From contig QNQO01005810.1 of assembly GCA_003290165.1 (NCBI GenBank), positions 1-64,000 of the forward strand: a stretch of DNA of 64,000 nucleotides, given 5' to 3'. Positions 45,471-57,382 of the stretch are shown piece after piece. Origin of the DNA: Berberis thunbergii (lineage: Eukaryota > Streptophyta > Magnoliopsida > Ranunculales > Berberidaceae). Numbering within the stretch: position 1 is the stretch's first letter; every line of letters starts with the position of its first letter. Made by a program: the position numbers and the translations under genes. Under the pieces are notes generated by a model that saw only the letters and a program-made list of their open reading frames with translations, did not search any database and was not told the DNA's origin.

Positions 45471-45513
45471 TTGGAGATACCGTCAGGCTGCACGACGTTA
45501 AGACAAGCGCTTC

Positions 45514-45529
45514 TTGGGAGGCAACCCAA
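45514..45529 (+). other. Short perfect hairpin just after the pol stop
   Basis: TTGGGAGGCAACCCAA forms a five-base-pair stem (TTGGG/CCCAA) with a six-base loop, 44 bp after the stop. From memory, a similar GGGAGGCAACCC box recurs downstream of pol in other plant Gypsy elements; I cannot verify that here. Its role is unknown. Confidence 0.55.
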
Positions 45530-47310
45530 TCAGATTTGCTTTCTTTATCATTTTATTTTATTTTCGTTGTTTTGTTTTTGTTTGTTAGGAGTTTGTTTTT
45601 TCCGCGTTTAAATCTTTCATTGCATGTGCTCTAATCTATTAACATTGAGGACAATGTTAGGTTTAAGTGTGGGGGAACAAAACATTGTTTTATTTTGAAA
45701 AAAAAAAAAAAATATTGTTGGTTTTTATTTTCTTTGTTGGTATTAGTGTCAAAAATAAAAAAATAAAATAAAAATAAAAATAAAAAAATTTAAATAAATA
45801 AAATAAAATAAAAAAAATTTGTTTTGAGTCTTAGGATACTTTCCAACACAATGATGAGATTTGGTTTTTAATTACATGACTTTAAGATGATTTATAAACA
45901 TGATTTAAAATCTAATATTATTCTTTGGTTAATGCTTATTTATGGTTATTATATGCAAATTCACATGTAATCAACTTAGTAATTGGTACTCATAGCATGC
46001 TTAGTTGAATTTAACTCATTCTAACCCATATGTGAGTTTTGAGCCTATTGTTCCTTTGATTTTGAGAGTTTTTAGTTAGGTCATCTTTTATTTCTTTTGT
46101 CAATAATAATTCATTGCATGATCTCTATTTTGTTTGCTTTGGTTGCTACTTGGATTGCTTTCAAAATTAAGAATTAAATACTAGAACTTGTATTAATTTC
46201 GTTCAAGGCATCATATTGAATTGCATGACATGCTTGACATGATAAAGGCACCTAGTTTCCACCATTGCCAAATAAGCCCGATCCATAATATTTTTCCTTT
46301 AGGTTAACCCCATTGAGCATATTATTAAGCCTTTTATTTCATTACCCTCATTCTCTATCCTAATAAAACGAGTGGAGCATAATTTGATTTGCAGATACTT
46401 TATTATGGTTCAAGGTATGTTGAAAAGCAAGTGTGGGGGAAGACCCTTGTGGTAGACAGTTCAAAAAGAAAGAGTTGCAAAAAAAAAAAAAAAAATTACA
46501 AAAGGGATACAAGTCCTTATCTTTATTCATTCAGTATTACAGTACCATACAGATAGTTCAATTATTTTCAATAGACACAAAATAATTGCTGAAGCTCTTC
46601 ATTATCAATGAACCACCTCGTCATTTTCCCACTTATGTCTTGAACCATATGATTCCTTGCTAATGTCTCTAATCTTATTGCATGCTTTCACAATTTCTTC
46701 AAGCCCTTTGAAAACTTCATATCCGTTCTTTCTCTTCCCTTGACCCCTGGCCCCATTACAACCTGAATTAAGACCTTTTGATTGAGTGTGTCTTGCAATG
46801 TCACGATGTGGAGATTCGAATGAGGTATGAGCATATGGTGTCACTAGTTCTTGCATTCAAGTAGTAGCATTCCTTCCATGAGATCATATATCTAAAAAAA
46901 AAAAAAAAAAAGTCAGAAAAATGCCATTATTTCTTGTTATATCATATGTGAGCTATTTGTTTCCCTTTCACATCAATCCACTCACATATAACTAGAATAG
47001 GAAGAACTATTTTACCAAACAATTAGTGAAAAAGAAAGGAGTGTATCTAGTGAGATTTTTGGGGTTAATTCTTCTTGGCACGCGCTTGAGTTTCACAGTC
47101 ACTTGGATTGATTTAATTGTAAATTTTTATATCATTGCTATGAACGTGTATTAATTTTCGAATGATGTGGATTTAATCTCGTGTTTATAAAGAATCTTAA
47201 CATGTCATGATCCGTTGAAAATCTCTGAGACAAATGTTGGAAAGTATAGATTGAGTCATTTGAGTCTTTTATTTTTGTTTCTTAGATTTGCTCGAGGACT
47301 AGCAAAAGAT
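45530..47310. other. Athila-like 3' spacer
   Basis: About 1.8 kb of AT-rich DNA between pol and the 3' LTR. It contains A-rich simple sequence (45700-45815), two extra copies of the polypurine-like AAGTGTGGGGGAA (45665-45677 and 46429-46441), and a minus-strand gene-like insert (46480-46895). No env-like frame is open on +. Confidence 0.7.
46605..46856 (-). other. Antisense 83-codon ORF with gene-like flanks inside the Athila spacer
   Basis: On the - strand, a T-run ending in TTTTAG (an acceptor-like sequence, about 46890-46910) precedes an ATG at 46856. The hydrophilic 83-residue frame includes NGYEVFKGLEEIVKACNKIR and ends at 46605. About 80 bp later comes AATAAA, and then an A-run appears as T-run on -. 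This is how the last exon of a gene looks. I do not recognise the family. Poly-A on both sides on + suggests insertion or capture. Confidence 0.4.
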
Positions 47311-47325
47311 AAGTGTGGGGGAATT
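47311..47325 (+). promoter_or_regulatory. Polypurine tract before the 3' LTR
   Basis: AAGTGTGGGGGAATT directly abuts the 3' LTR at 47326, the position where second-strand DNA synthesis is primed. The same 13-base core occurs twice more upstream in the spacer. Confidence 0.8.
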
Positions 47326-49065
47326 TGATAGGGGCATAATTATGCTATTTTTAGTACCATATTTCTATATGTATTATTAGCTATTATTTGTTAATTATGG
47401 TACTAATTGCTATTTTCATGTTTTTGTAGGTTTCCAATTACAATACTTTAAAATAGAAGCAAATTGGCAATTCAGGAATACTAATTGCACAAGGACTTCA
47501 CACAAACAAGGAAACCACATAAACAAGGAAACCACACCAACAAGGAAACCACAGACAGAAGAAAACAAGAATAAAAAGGGGACATACCTGGCTTTGAGAG
47601 ATCATCCAACCACCCATCGAGCAATAACATTGATCCACTGCCTCCACCATCTCCTTTTCCTCCCTGATCATCCTCGCACAAACCCTAGCCGCTGTCACCC
47701 ACCATCCACATCCAGCGTCGCAGCAAGCCATCATCATCCAGAAACCTCCTTCACCAACACAATCTTCCATCTCACACAGACACCTCCGTCCAACCCTTCT
47801 TTCGCCGGCCATCTTCTCACACCAGCTAACCGACACAGACCCAAAACCCATCACAGAAAACCAACTCAAAATCCCTCTCTTTATCGCCCTCAATTTCTTC
47901 TTCTTCAACTGTTCATCTCCTCATCTATTTGTTCATCTCGCAATCCACCCATCGCCTCATCGCCGTCACCATCAGAACCCGACACCGTCATCCCCTCACT
48001 CGCATCTTCTTCTGGAGAAAGGAGCTGAAGCAGAACGAAAGGAAGAAGTGAAGCAGAGATCGAAGGGAGCTGAGGAACAGACCGAACAAGCAATTCGCCG
48101 TGAGGAAGGAAGGAAGGGATTTCGTGCTATTCATACCCCAGTTCCATTAGTACCACCACGGATCAGTGTTTTGTTTTCATCTCTAAACATCTCAACTCTT
48201 TTACTTATTTTAGTTTGATTATTGATTATGGATTACTGTTTGAACATAATTAATATGTCTAGCTAAACTCCTCTTAGTTAGGGGTGATTCAAAGCCCCAA
48301 ACATGTGCTTTATAAATTAATTGAATTTAATCTTCCTTGCTATTAGTGATTGTGTTTTACTTAACTGCTTTATAGAGAACTTTTCCTTTTATGTTTGTTA
48401 AGGTGGCCAACTTAGTAAGCATGCTAGGATTTGAGGCTAGAGTATAGGAGAGTTTCACCTAATTGTTATGATTCTGTACTCACAAGTAGTAAATACCAAG
48501 GAACGTTGGTAAGGTTAAGTCAAAACCTAGGCAATAACAAGATGCTGATCATACTTGTGATTGCCTAGTCAGTGTTCATATTTTTCACAAAACCTAATGA
48601 TCTTAGATTGCTATTTAACTTGTGATTCCTGTTTAGATAGCATGATAAGAATAATTTGAAAGCGACGCTTAGTTTAATTCAACGAACTTGGGAAAATAAT
48701 AAGATTAATGCAGTGCGGTCACGGTTAGTCTTGAGCATTGTCTCTCACGAGTTAGCAAGTGATTATTGAAGATTAATTTATAAGCATATGTTTGGTGTGT
48801 GGAGATAAAACCCTTAGCTAATTTATCATCTTTGTCATCTATTTAGTTTATTATCTTTACATTAATTTTCGTAGTTATTTTCATAATTTAATTTAGAAAA
48901 TTCAATCCCCTTTTATTTAATTAATTAGGTTGTTAGTTGTATTTTAATTATTATTAGTGTAATTAACACGCCCTCTAATCCCCGGTCTAGAACGATCCCT
49001 ACTTATTCTATACTACAAATCACAAAGCAGGGTATTAAGTTGTGTGCTACTAAAATAGCGCATCA
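47326..49065 (+). repeat. 3' LTR of the Athila-like element
   Basis: It ends AAATAGCGCATCA and differs from the 5' LTR at only a few sites, several of them one-base changes in short runs of one base. The long open frames on both strands (47498-48028) mirror those of the 5' LTR and are not genes. Confidence 0.95.
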
Positions 49066-49770
49066 CTTAACTACTTTATATAAAACTTTTCTTTGTATAT
49101 TTGTTAAGGTGGCCAATTTAGTAAGCATACTAGGATCTGGGCTAGAGTATAAGAGAGTTTCACCTAATTGTTATGATCTTGTATTCACAAGTAGTAAATA
49201 ACAAGGAACGTTGGTAAGGTTAAGTAAAAACCTAGACAAGAACAAGATGCTGATCATACTTGTAATTGCCTAGTCAGTGTTCATATTTTCCACAAAGCTT
49301 AATGATCTTAGATTGTTATTTAACTTGTGATTCTTGTTTAGATATCATGATAAGAATAGTTTGAAAGTGACGTTTAGTTTAATTCAACGAACTTGGGAAA
49401 ATAATAAGATTAATGCAGTGCGATCACGGTTAGTCTTGAGCATTGTCTCTCACGAGTTAGCAAGTGATTATTGAAGATTGATTTATAAGCATATGTTTGG
49501 TGTGTGGAGATAAAACCCTTAGCTAATTTCTCATCTTTGCCATCTCTTTAGTTTATTATCTTTACATTAATTTTCGTAGTTATTTTCATAGTTTAATTTA
49601 GAAAATCCAATTCTCTTTTATTTAATTAATTAGATTGTTAGTTGTCTTTTAGTTATTATTAGTGTAATTGACAAGCCCTCTAATCCTCGGTCTAGAACGA
49701 TCCCTACTTATTCTATATTACAAATCACAAAGCAGGGTATTAAGTTGCGTGCTACTAAAATAGCGCATCA
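49066..49770 (+). mobile_element. Solo Athila-like LTR, second part (continued from 38213)
   Basis: It begins with the duplicated CTTAA and follows the second half of the LTR to GCGCATCA, followed by AATAC. It completes the LTR opened at 37252. Confidence 0.92.
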
Positions 49771-52465
49771 AATACCCAGATTGTGCTCCTAACCCAGAAA
49801 GAGGTTATATCTGAGCCACCTATTGAAAAGGGGACCAACCTCTTTTCTCGGAGCATGTTTGTCGAGGTGATGGAAGAGAGTCATGTGGTGTATGCCCTTG
49901 TTGTAAAGGAGCATAATAATGGCAGAGACATCCTCGTGGTTGTCATTCCACTTCCCGAGTTCCAGAGTTTGTTTCTAGATAACCTACCCTATGGGTTACC
50001 ACCGTTGCGGGATATACAACATCAGATTCATTTGGTTCCGGGTTCTAATCTTCCCACCATGCCACATTACTATATGAGGCCAACAGAGCACGAGGAACTA
50101 AGACGTCAGGTGGAAGAATTGGTACGAAAGGGGCATATTCGCAAGAGCCTTAGCCCTTATGTAGTACTCATATCCAAAAAAGGATGCTAGTTGGCGTATG
50201 TGTGCCGATAGTCAAGGCATCAACAAAATTACAGTCAAGTTTCGATTCCCAATCCCACAGCTAAATGATTTGTTCGATCAGTTATGTGGGGCTACAGTCT
50301 TCAGGAAGTTGGATTTAAATAGTGGTTACCATCCGATCCGACTACAACCAGGCGACGAGTGGAAGACTGCTTTCAATACTCGTTTGGGGTTGTACGAGTG
50401 GCTCGTGATGCCCTTCGAATTGTCCAACGCCCCTAGCACCTTTATGTGAATCATGAATCAGGTGTTGCGTCCATTTATTGGTAAATTGTAGTCATATATT
50501 TTGATGATATCTTAATTTATAGTGCTCATCCTACTTCACAGTTAGCGCATCTGCGAAAGGTGCTTTTAGTTCTACTGAGGGAGCAACTCTATGTAGCCCA
50601 GGGAAAATGCTCATTCATGAAAGATAAGGTGTTGTTTCTTAGGTACGTCGTCGACAAGGATGGTACCTCCATGGACGACTCCCAAATAAAGGCTGTGAAG
50701 GAATGGCCGCTAGCGTCAAACATCCATGAGGTACAAAGTTTCCATGGGTTAGCATTTTTTTATCAACGATTTATCCCTCACTTCAACACCATTATGGCTC
50801 CCATTACGGATTGTATGACGACGGGAAAGTTCTCATGGTCAAATGATTCAGAATTGACATTTTATTTGATAAAAAATATTGATTTCAGCACCTATTCTTG
50901 TTCTTCCTGATTTTTCTAAACCTTTTGAGCTTCATTGTGATACCTCAAAAGTGGGCATTGGTGCAGTTCTTAGCCAGGAAGGCAGACCTAATGCCTATTT
51001 CAGCGAGAAGTTGAACGGAGCTAGAGAGAGGTATAACACATGATGTCGAATTTTATGTTGTGGTCCAATCGTTGCAGCATCGACACCAATATCTTACACA
51101 TGCCAAGTTCATGCTTTACTCTGACCATGCAGCCTTGAAACATATCAATAGTCAGAAAAGTTATCATCTCAGCATGCTCAGTGGGCTTCATATTTACAAG
51201 AGTAATCTTTTATTCTAAAGCACAAGCTCGGAGTGCAAAATCATGTTGCTGATGCGCTCAGTAGTCGTGCCTCTTTACTCACCACCATGCATGCTCAAGT
51301 ATGTGGTTTTGATTCCTTTTGTGAATTAATAGCTGCTAATCCCTATTTTTCGCATGTAATGGTTGATGCGTTAGCAAGAAAGCGTTTTAATTTCCTTGTT
51401 CTTGATGGTTTTTTCTTCTGTGGGAACCAATTGTCTGTTCCTGATTTTAGCCCGCGATTGAAGATAATCAAGGAGTTGCATGATGAAGGGCATGTGGTTC
51501 GCGACAAGACCTTCCTCTTGGTTTCTAGCATCTGCTTTTGGCCAACCATGCGTAAGGTGTACCGGTTCATGAGCAACTATCGTATCTATCATATGGCCAA
51601 GGGAAAAGCGAAATGCAGGATTATATATGCCACTTTCAATCCCAAGACATCTGTGGTCTTATGTGAGCATGGACTTCGTCTTAGGCCTTCCTCATACTCA
51701 GCGGGGAAAGGATTTTGTCTACGTGGTAGTAGATCGCTTCTCGAAGATGGCTCACTTTATTGCCTGCAAGAAGAGGACCGATGCAGTGTGTATGGCACAA
51801 CTATATTCATGGTCTGTTTCATTCTATTGTCTTAGTTCGAGATACACGCTTCCTTAGTCATTTTTGGCAGGGTTCATGGAAACTTGCCAATACAAGACTA
51901 GACTTTAGCAGTGCCTATCATCCTCACACTGATGGACAGATCGAAGTTGTCAACCGTTCCTTGGTGATCTCTTGCGTAGCGTGGTGGGTGTTAATTTAAA
52001 GACTTGGGGTCAAAAACTGCCTCAGGCCGAATTTGCTAACAACCGTACTATCACCAGGAGTACTGGTTTCAGCCCATTTAATATTGTGTCAAGATTTAAT
52101 CCCATATCACCATTAGACCTGGCACCTGTTCCTGACTTGAAGCGTATTCATGGGAAGGCTGAGGATTTTATTGAGCAGTTAAAGCGCATTCATGAGGCAA
52201 TGGAATCAAAATTGTTGGAATCCAATGCGAAGTATAAAGCTACGGTAGACCAGAAGCGTCAGCATGTTGAGTTCGATGTTGGTGACATTCTATGGGCAGT
52301 CTTGACTAAAGACGGCTTTCCTATTGGCGAATACAACAAACTTTCTATGTGAAAAATTGGCCTAGTTGAAATCAATCTGAATGCTTATCGTTTGAAGTTG
52401 CCAAGTCATGTTTGCACTGCTGATGTGTTCATTTTGAAGCACCCGATTCCTTATCCTGGGATAAA
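49771..52465 (+). pseudogene. Ty3/Gypsy (tRNA-Met type) RT, RNase H and integrase, right part
   Basis: The reading resumes from 37251 with IVLLTQKEVISEPP. The RT shows [74 protein letters not shown] and the active site YFDD (50497-50508). RNase H remnants ([20 protein letters not shown]) lie near 50925-50985. The integrase zinc domain near 51470-51600 has both Cys replaced (YRIYHM). The core appears as [20 protein letters not shown] and SSAYHPHTDGQIEVVNRS, with a C-terminal segment VPDLKRIHGKAEDFIEQLKR. Many stops and frame changes make it clearly non-functional and older than the LTRs inserted in it. Confidence 0.92.
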
Positions 52466-52517
52466 TTGGACAATAATGCTGCCAACTCGAGGGCGAATTC
52501 TCTCCTTCCTGGGAGAA

Positions 52518-52800
52518 TGACGTAGTGTAATCAGTTGCTGGCAGGAAGCACTTGATTAAATGCAGTTGCTGGCAGAATCAGTTGCTGAATTGAATTGCAA
52601 TTGCTGGCAGGAACCAGTTGCTTAATTTTCTAAGCTTTAGTAACTGATTTGTGCCTCTATTTATAGCATTATAAGCCCAAGGGAAGATGGTGGTGATTGA
52701 AGAACTGAATTAGAGAAATTTCTCTATTTTTTTTTTCTTGGAGAGTTCGAAAGCAATTGAAGGTCGTTGTGTTCTGTGGTCGTATTCATCATTCTTCTTC
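52518..52800 (+). repeat. 3' LTR of the tRNA-Met-type Gypsy element, truncated
   Basis: It starts TGACGTAGTG right after the integrase remnant and contains several CAGTTGCTGGCAG repeats, a TATTTATAGCATTATA TATA-like region (near 52655) and TTCATCATTCTTCTT at the end. It matches the reverse complement of 54192-54477 but lacks the last bases (CTCAACTACGCCCTGCA), being joined there to inverted gag sequence. Confidence 0.85.
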
Positions 52801-54191
52801 AGAACAAAAGCCTCGCACATATTGTAAGGAAATGGTTCGTGAACGCGTGCCTTGACGTAAGTTCTGCAGCTGTTAGTACATCGTCCTGGTATAATTGTAA
52901 GAAAGAAAGGCCTCACACATATTCTTCTTGAATTTTTCCCATGATTCGAGTTTGGCCTTGGCTCGTCAGGTTTGGGAAATTTTGCTCTGTTACTACCAAG
53001 CAGCCGCTCTTCATCAGAACCTTGTAGGGACAAAGGAAACCCGCTTGTCACTGGGAATCTCCTTAAAATCTAGGATCTCTACTGATGTTGTAATGCCGCA
53101 ATGGTGGTAACCCATCGAGTAGGTTATCTGGGAACAAACTCTGAAACTCATCAAGAAATGGAAGGGCAACAACCGGAATGTCTCCGCCGTTATTATGCTC
53201 CATTGCAACAAGGACATACACCACATGACTCTCTTCCATTGTCTCGACAAACATGCTCTGAGATAAGAGGTTGGTCCCCTTTTCAACAGGTGGTTCAAAT
53301 ATAACCTCTTTTTGGTTAGAAGCACGATCCGAGTATTATTCCACATGAAATTGTAAGTTTTTTTCGCCCATCATGAGTAACTTCCTTATCTGCCAAGGCT
53401 GATCCAAAAGGAGATGACAGACATCAATTCCAGCAACGATAGCACACCACACCTTATCCTTATACTTAGAACCAATGGGAAATTTAATCAGACAACATTT
53501 GTTGACTTTTACTTTTGTTCCCTTTTTTAGCCAAGACAACTTGTAAGGACTAGGATGCGGGGTAGCCTCCAGTTGTAGTTTGTTAATGGCCTCCTTAGAC
53601 ACCAAGTCGTTGCGGGTCACCAATTGATAGATTGGTGTATAGTCGTTTTGTAAACGCATGCCTTGATGTAAGTTCTACAGCCGTTGGTACAACGTCCTTG
53701 TATAATTGTAAGGAAGAAAAGCCTCACGCATATTCTTCTTGAGTTTTTCCCATGATCCGAGTTTGGCCTTGCCTCATCGGGTTCGGAAAAAATTTCTTTG
53801 CTGCCACCAAGCAATCGCTTGTCCTTGGAACCTTGTAGATACCAAGGGAACCTCCTTATTGAGCCAGGCCAGAAACTCGTCTGGCTGCCAATTTCCATGA
53901 AAATCAGGTATATCAACCTTCAATCCAGACTCCCAGCGTCGAGGATATTTGTCCTCCCTTCTCCGTTCGTCTTCCTCTGTGGGCGACATTTGCAAAGGGG
54001 TTGTTGGCTTCCTCGCTCTCCTCTTGTTGTCGGCGATTAACCACAACAGCCAAAGCGACCATCTGTTGGGTTAGAACTTCGACCTGTCACACAATTCTTG
54101 CTACATCATCACGCTCATAAACTTCTCCTATCGATGCATCACACTGTTGTCAGAATGGAGGCATCTCGACCCTGGCTCTCATACCAACTGA
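52801..54191 (-). pseudogene. Inverted tRNA-Met-type Gypsy remnant: gag, protease and RT start
   Basis: Read on - from the LTR at 54192: gag (about 54050-53650; DIPDFHGNWQPDEFLAWL, then FQGQAIAWWQQRNFF), a direct jump to the protease region (53620-53340; PYKLSWLKKGTKVKV, WCAIVAGIDVCHLLL) and the RT leader (53254-53090; FVETMEESHVVYVLVAMEHN). Then a second gag piece follows (53050-52800; NHGKNSRRICVRPFFLTIIP), matching 53760-53680 and out of order. It is a rearranged, stop-ridden copy of the same family as the + element that ends at 52800. Confidence 0.85.
54174..54186 (-). promoter_or_regulatory. Primer binding site, tRNA-Met type (minus strand)
   Basis: On -, TGGTATGAGAGCC lies five bases inside the LTR end at 54192. 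It matches the common plant tRNA-iMet primer site (TGGTATCAGAGCC) with one change. Confidence 0.8.
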
Positions 54192-54477
54192 TGCAGGGCG
54201 TAGTTGAGAAGAATGATGAATCCGACCACAAAATACAACGACCTTCAATTGCTTTCGAACTCCCCAAGAAAAAAAATAGAGAAAATTCTCTAATTCAGTT
54301 CTTACAATGCTATAAATAGAGGCAAATCAGTTACTAAAGTCTAGAGAATTAAGCAACTGATTCTTGCCAGCAATTGCAATTCAGTTTCAGCAACTGATTC
54401 CCGCTAGCAACTGCATTTCTGCCAGCAATTGCATTTCCGTTTCAACAACTGATTCAACCTACAGTTGCACTACGTCA
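54192..54477 (-). repeat. 5' LTR of the inverted Gypsy remnant
   Basis: A 286-bp LTR on - from TGACGTAGTG (54477) to CCCTGCA (54192). It contains repeated CAGTTGCTGGCAG-like units and TCTATTTATAGCATTG as a TATA-like region. It pairs, inverted, with 52518-52800. Confidence 0.85.
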
Positions 54478-56841
54478 GTGAGTAAGCTTGAATAATGTTA
54501 AACTTATGCAAATTTAGAGGAACTATATAACATCAGGGAGATGGAAAATGAAATTCTGCATAACATACCATTCATATAACTATACCCTACCATTCCGGCC
54601 CATTCCTAAAATGCAAATTAATCCATCATAAACCTTGATACAGCAAAAAACCTGGATGAGAAGAAGATGAACAAAGAACATGCTTGAATCTAGACCTATG
54701 TTTGCTCAAGGCAACATGACCCCAACCACCAATGGAATCAGTTGAAAAGGAGAAATGATGATAGCTTTATCATGATTGTGAATGGATATTCAATAGAGAA
54801 GATAAAGACAATTCTTCTTCATTGATGACACTACGCTTCACCCAGGAATTCTCTAAGCACATATACAATCACTTTACGAAAACAGGTCTGAACTGCAATT
54901 GACAAATAGAATTTTTTTTTGACAAACTCACTCTTTGTTGAAATGACACGCTTCACCCATATACTTATCTTGGGACATTGTGCTTCCCTGGCAAAAAAAA
55001 TGTAAATCTAATAAATAATACAAACCAACGACAACCACATTGATTAAAAAAAGACTCAGAATTAGCTATTGGAAAACCCCTTTCAAAACCCCTATGGCCC
55101 TATCCTATCATGCTTCTTTATTATAATTAACAGACATAATTTCTCATCCAGTTTGCAACATATTAATCAGCTACATAAGGGGAAACATAACGGAGAGTGA
55201 AACTATGTAATCACCAAAAAGTTATGTATGAGCTCACAAAAGTTCCTCATGTGATGATGGTGATGAATTGAGAACTAGTTGCTACAAGATGTGCATACAA
55301 AACAACCACCCCTTCATCCCGATCGAATAAAAAAAATTCGCACCCCATTAGAAAAACTGAAAAGATGAAGCTAAACATCTCAAGGAATATAGTAAACAAC
55401 CAGAACCGCAACCAATTTCTGGGTAAAACTAATTCATAAACTAATAAATAGTTCAATTCCGAAGGTGAAACAAATTCATAAATTCGTAAAGAACTGGATT
55501 TCTATGCTTTGCAGAAAACGACTACATCCACAGTTTAATTCTTTATAAAGATCCAAATAGGAAATATTCAGAACTTTACTGTTAATTAGAATTCCAAAAA
55601 ATTCCATTTGAGAGCTAACAAGAGCCTTCAATTGAAATTAATCACCTTTTTGAGATAAGCATCTATCAGTTTGCAAGTTGTATGTAACCTTAATGGCAAC
55701 CAATAAGAGACAACGAGTCCTCCATCGAAAGTAATCATTTTGAGGAAAACTAAATCAAGACTGAAGAGAGAAAATAATAGAAGCAGATGAGTTCTCTTGC
55801 GAAGCATAGGGAGAATCCTTGTGAACAATTGAATCAGCAAGAGTCCTCCCCAATTGTTTCCAGCAAAAATATCATGAATCTAGGTGGCGGGCTTCCACAT
55901 TTTGCCCCAATTATGTCAGAGAATTCAAGTTAGAGTTGAGAATCTACAATTTCATAAAACATCAGTAGGTTGTGTTTTCTATAAAACTTAAAATACATGC
56001 AAGAAAACAACATAGAACACAAGCTATGCAAATTAAGAGGAATCAGTTCAATAAAGCAAAACAACATAATGTAGGAGGAACAATGAGTTTGTACACAACA
56101 AACCGTCCATGAAGCCTCCACCCTCTCATTTCTAAAACATTAATCCATCATTACTTGAAAGATCAAAACGCACATATATGAAACAAAGAAACGAGATAGT
56201 CAATTACCATCACTAGATCTCGCTGACCAAAAACACAAGGGGGATTAATAACAACCAAAAGGTGGAAGTTCCATACCATGGAAAATCAAACACACCATGA
56301 TCATCAATCACCCTGAAAAAAAAACCACATAAATAAGACAGGCCAGCGGATAAAATTAAAAAAGTTGCAACACTTACCAAGGGAATTGTAGAATAAATGC
56401 AGATTGACATTATTACAAACATATAGAGAAACTATAACTAAAGGATAAAGAAACTTAATCATCATGTTGGTTGGCATTTACCATTGATATTCACCCGCTG
56501 CGTCTGCAATAAAAAGGTAAATCTATCAAATTACAAATATCTTAAAAACTAATTCCTGAAACCAAAAAAAATAAAAATAAAAAATCTAGAAACCCTTTTC
56601 AATAACCAACAGATTTGTCGAAAAGTATCTAGAGATAACCGCACTTGCTCTGCAATAAAAAACAAGTTTCTATATCAAACAAAGCCTCAAAAAAATAATC
56701 TTTTAAACCACTCTCAAGACAGTTGATCATTCCAACCTTAGATGAGGTATCAAACAATAAAAGATTCATAAACAACATAGAAATATCTAAATGATACCAA
56801 TCTCATGAGGTGCAATTTGCTAAGTGGCTAAAAAGAATATA
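54478..56841. repeat. Unclassified AT-rich repeat family, further copy
   Basis: No coding sequence. 55650-55860 matches 13340-13520 and 34240-34400 (shared TGTATGTAACC and GAATCCTTGTG blocks); 56260-56340 carries the CATGGAAAATCAAACAC module. The copy is interrupted at 56842 by CACTA-type sequence. Confidence 0.55.
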
Positions 56842-57360
56842 CACTACACCAAAAGGCTTGTTTAGGAGATGGCCACGGCTCTAAACCGTTGGTTTATTTG
56901 CCATGGCCAAAAACCGTGGATATAATGGCCAACGGTTTAAAACCGTGGCTAAAAAAATAAAAATCGTGGCTATACACTACACCAAAAGGGTTGCCACGGC
57001 AAAAAACCGTGGCTATAAGGTTTTCACGTGCCTGTGTGGAGGCACTACAACGCTATGAAAGTCGCGGGAAAAACTAAAATTCAAGCGGCTCGATTCCCTC
57101 CCATTTCTACATTTGCTTCCCTCTCAGTCTCGCTCTTTTTCCCCCCACATTCACAGCAAATCGAAGTGATGCTCTCTCCTCCTCTTTGCCTTTCTGCCCC
57201 TCTCTTTCTCTCTTCTTCCTTGGCACATTCTCTCCCTCTTCACAAATCTCTCTCAAAAGCTCATCTCTTCATCTTTCATGGCACCCCAAGCATGATTTCG
57301 TCAAGCAGAATAGTCTATTGTTCTCATCACTTCCTCTCCCCATTTGCAAAGTTGAAAAGT
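56842..57360 (+). mobile_element. Two CACTA-type 5' ends in tandem, partial
   Basis: CACTACACCAAAAGGCTTG at 56842 and CACTACACCAAAAGGGTTG at 56975 are two same-orientation CACTA termini, each followed by CCACGGC/CCGTGGC subterminal repeats. After the second comes CGCGGGAAA and a CT-rich leader (57090-57300), as in promoter regions of such elements. No matching opposite terminus was seen in the window, so length and partner are unknown. The open frame 57028-57456 is low-complexity leader. Confidence 0.65.
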
Positions 57361-57382
57361 TGCAAAGTTCAAATGGAACTAA

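Larger units (their letters stand above)
38214..49065 (+). mobile_element. Full-length Athila-like Ty3/Gypsy retrotransposon
   Basis: A 10.85-kb element with LTRs of 1,741 and 1,740 bp, tRNA-Asp primer binding site, gag-protease-RT-RNase H-integrase on one strand, a 1.85-kb 3' spacer and polypurine tract, bounded by CTTAA duplications. The polymerase shows Athila-lineage marks: DLGAS in the protease and FMDD at the RT active site. LTR differences are few (examples: CTTCCTCAC/CTTCTCAC, TCGCGTG/TCGCCGTG, GGTGGATTC/GGTGATTC, GTGTCGC/GCGTCGC, TAGCTCATCA/TAGCGCATCA), so insertion was recent. It sits inside an older LTR of its own family. Confidence 0.96.
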
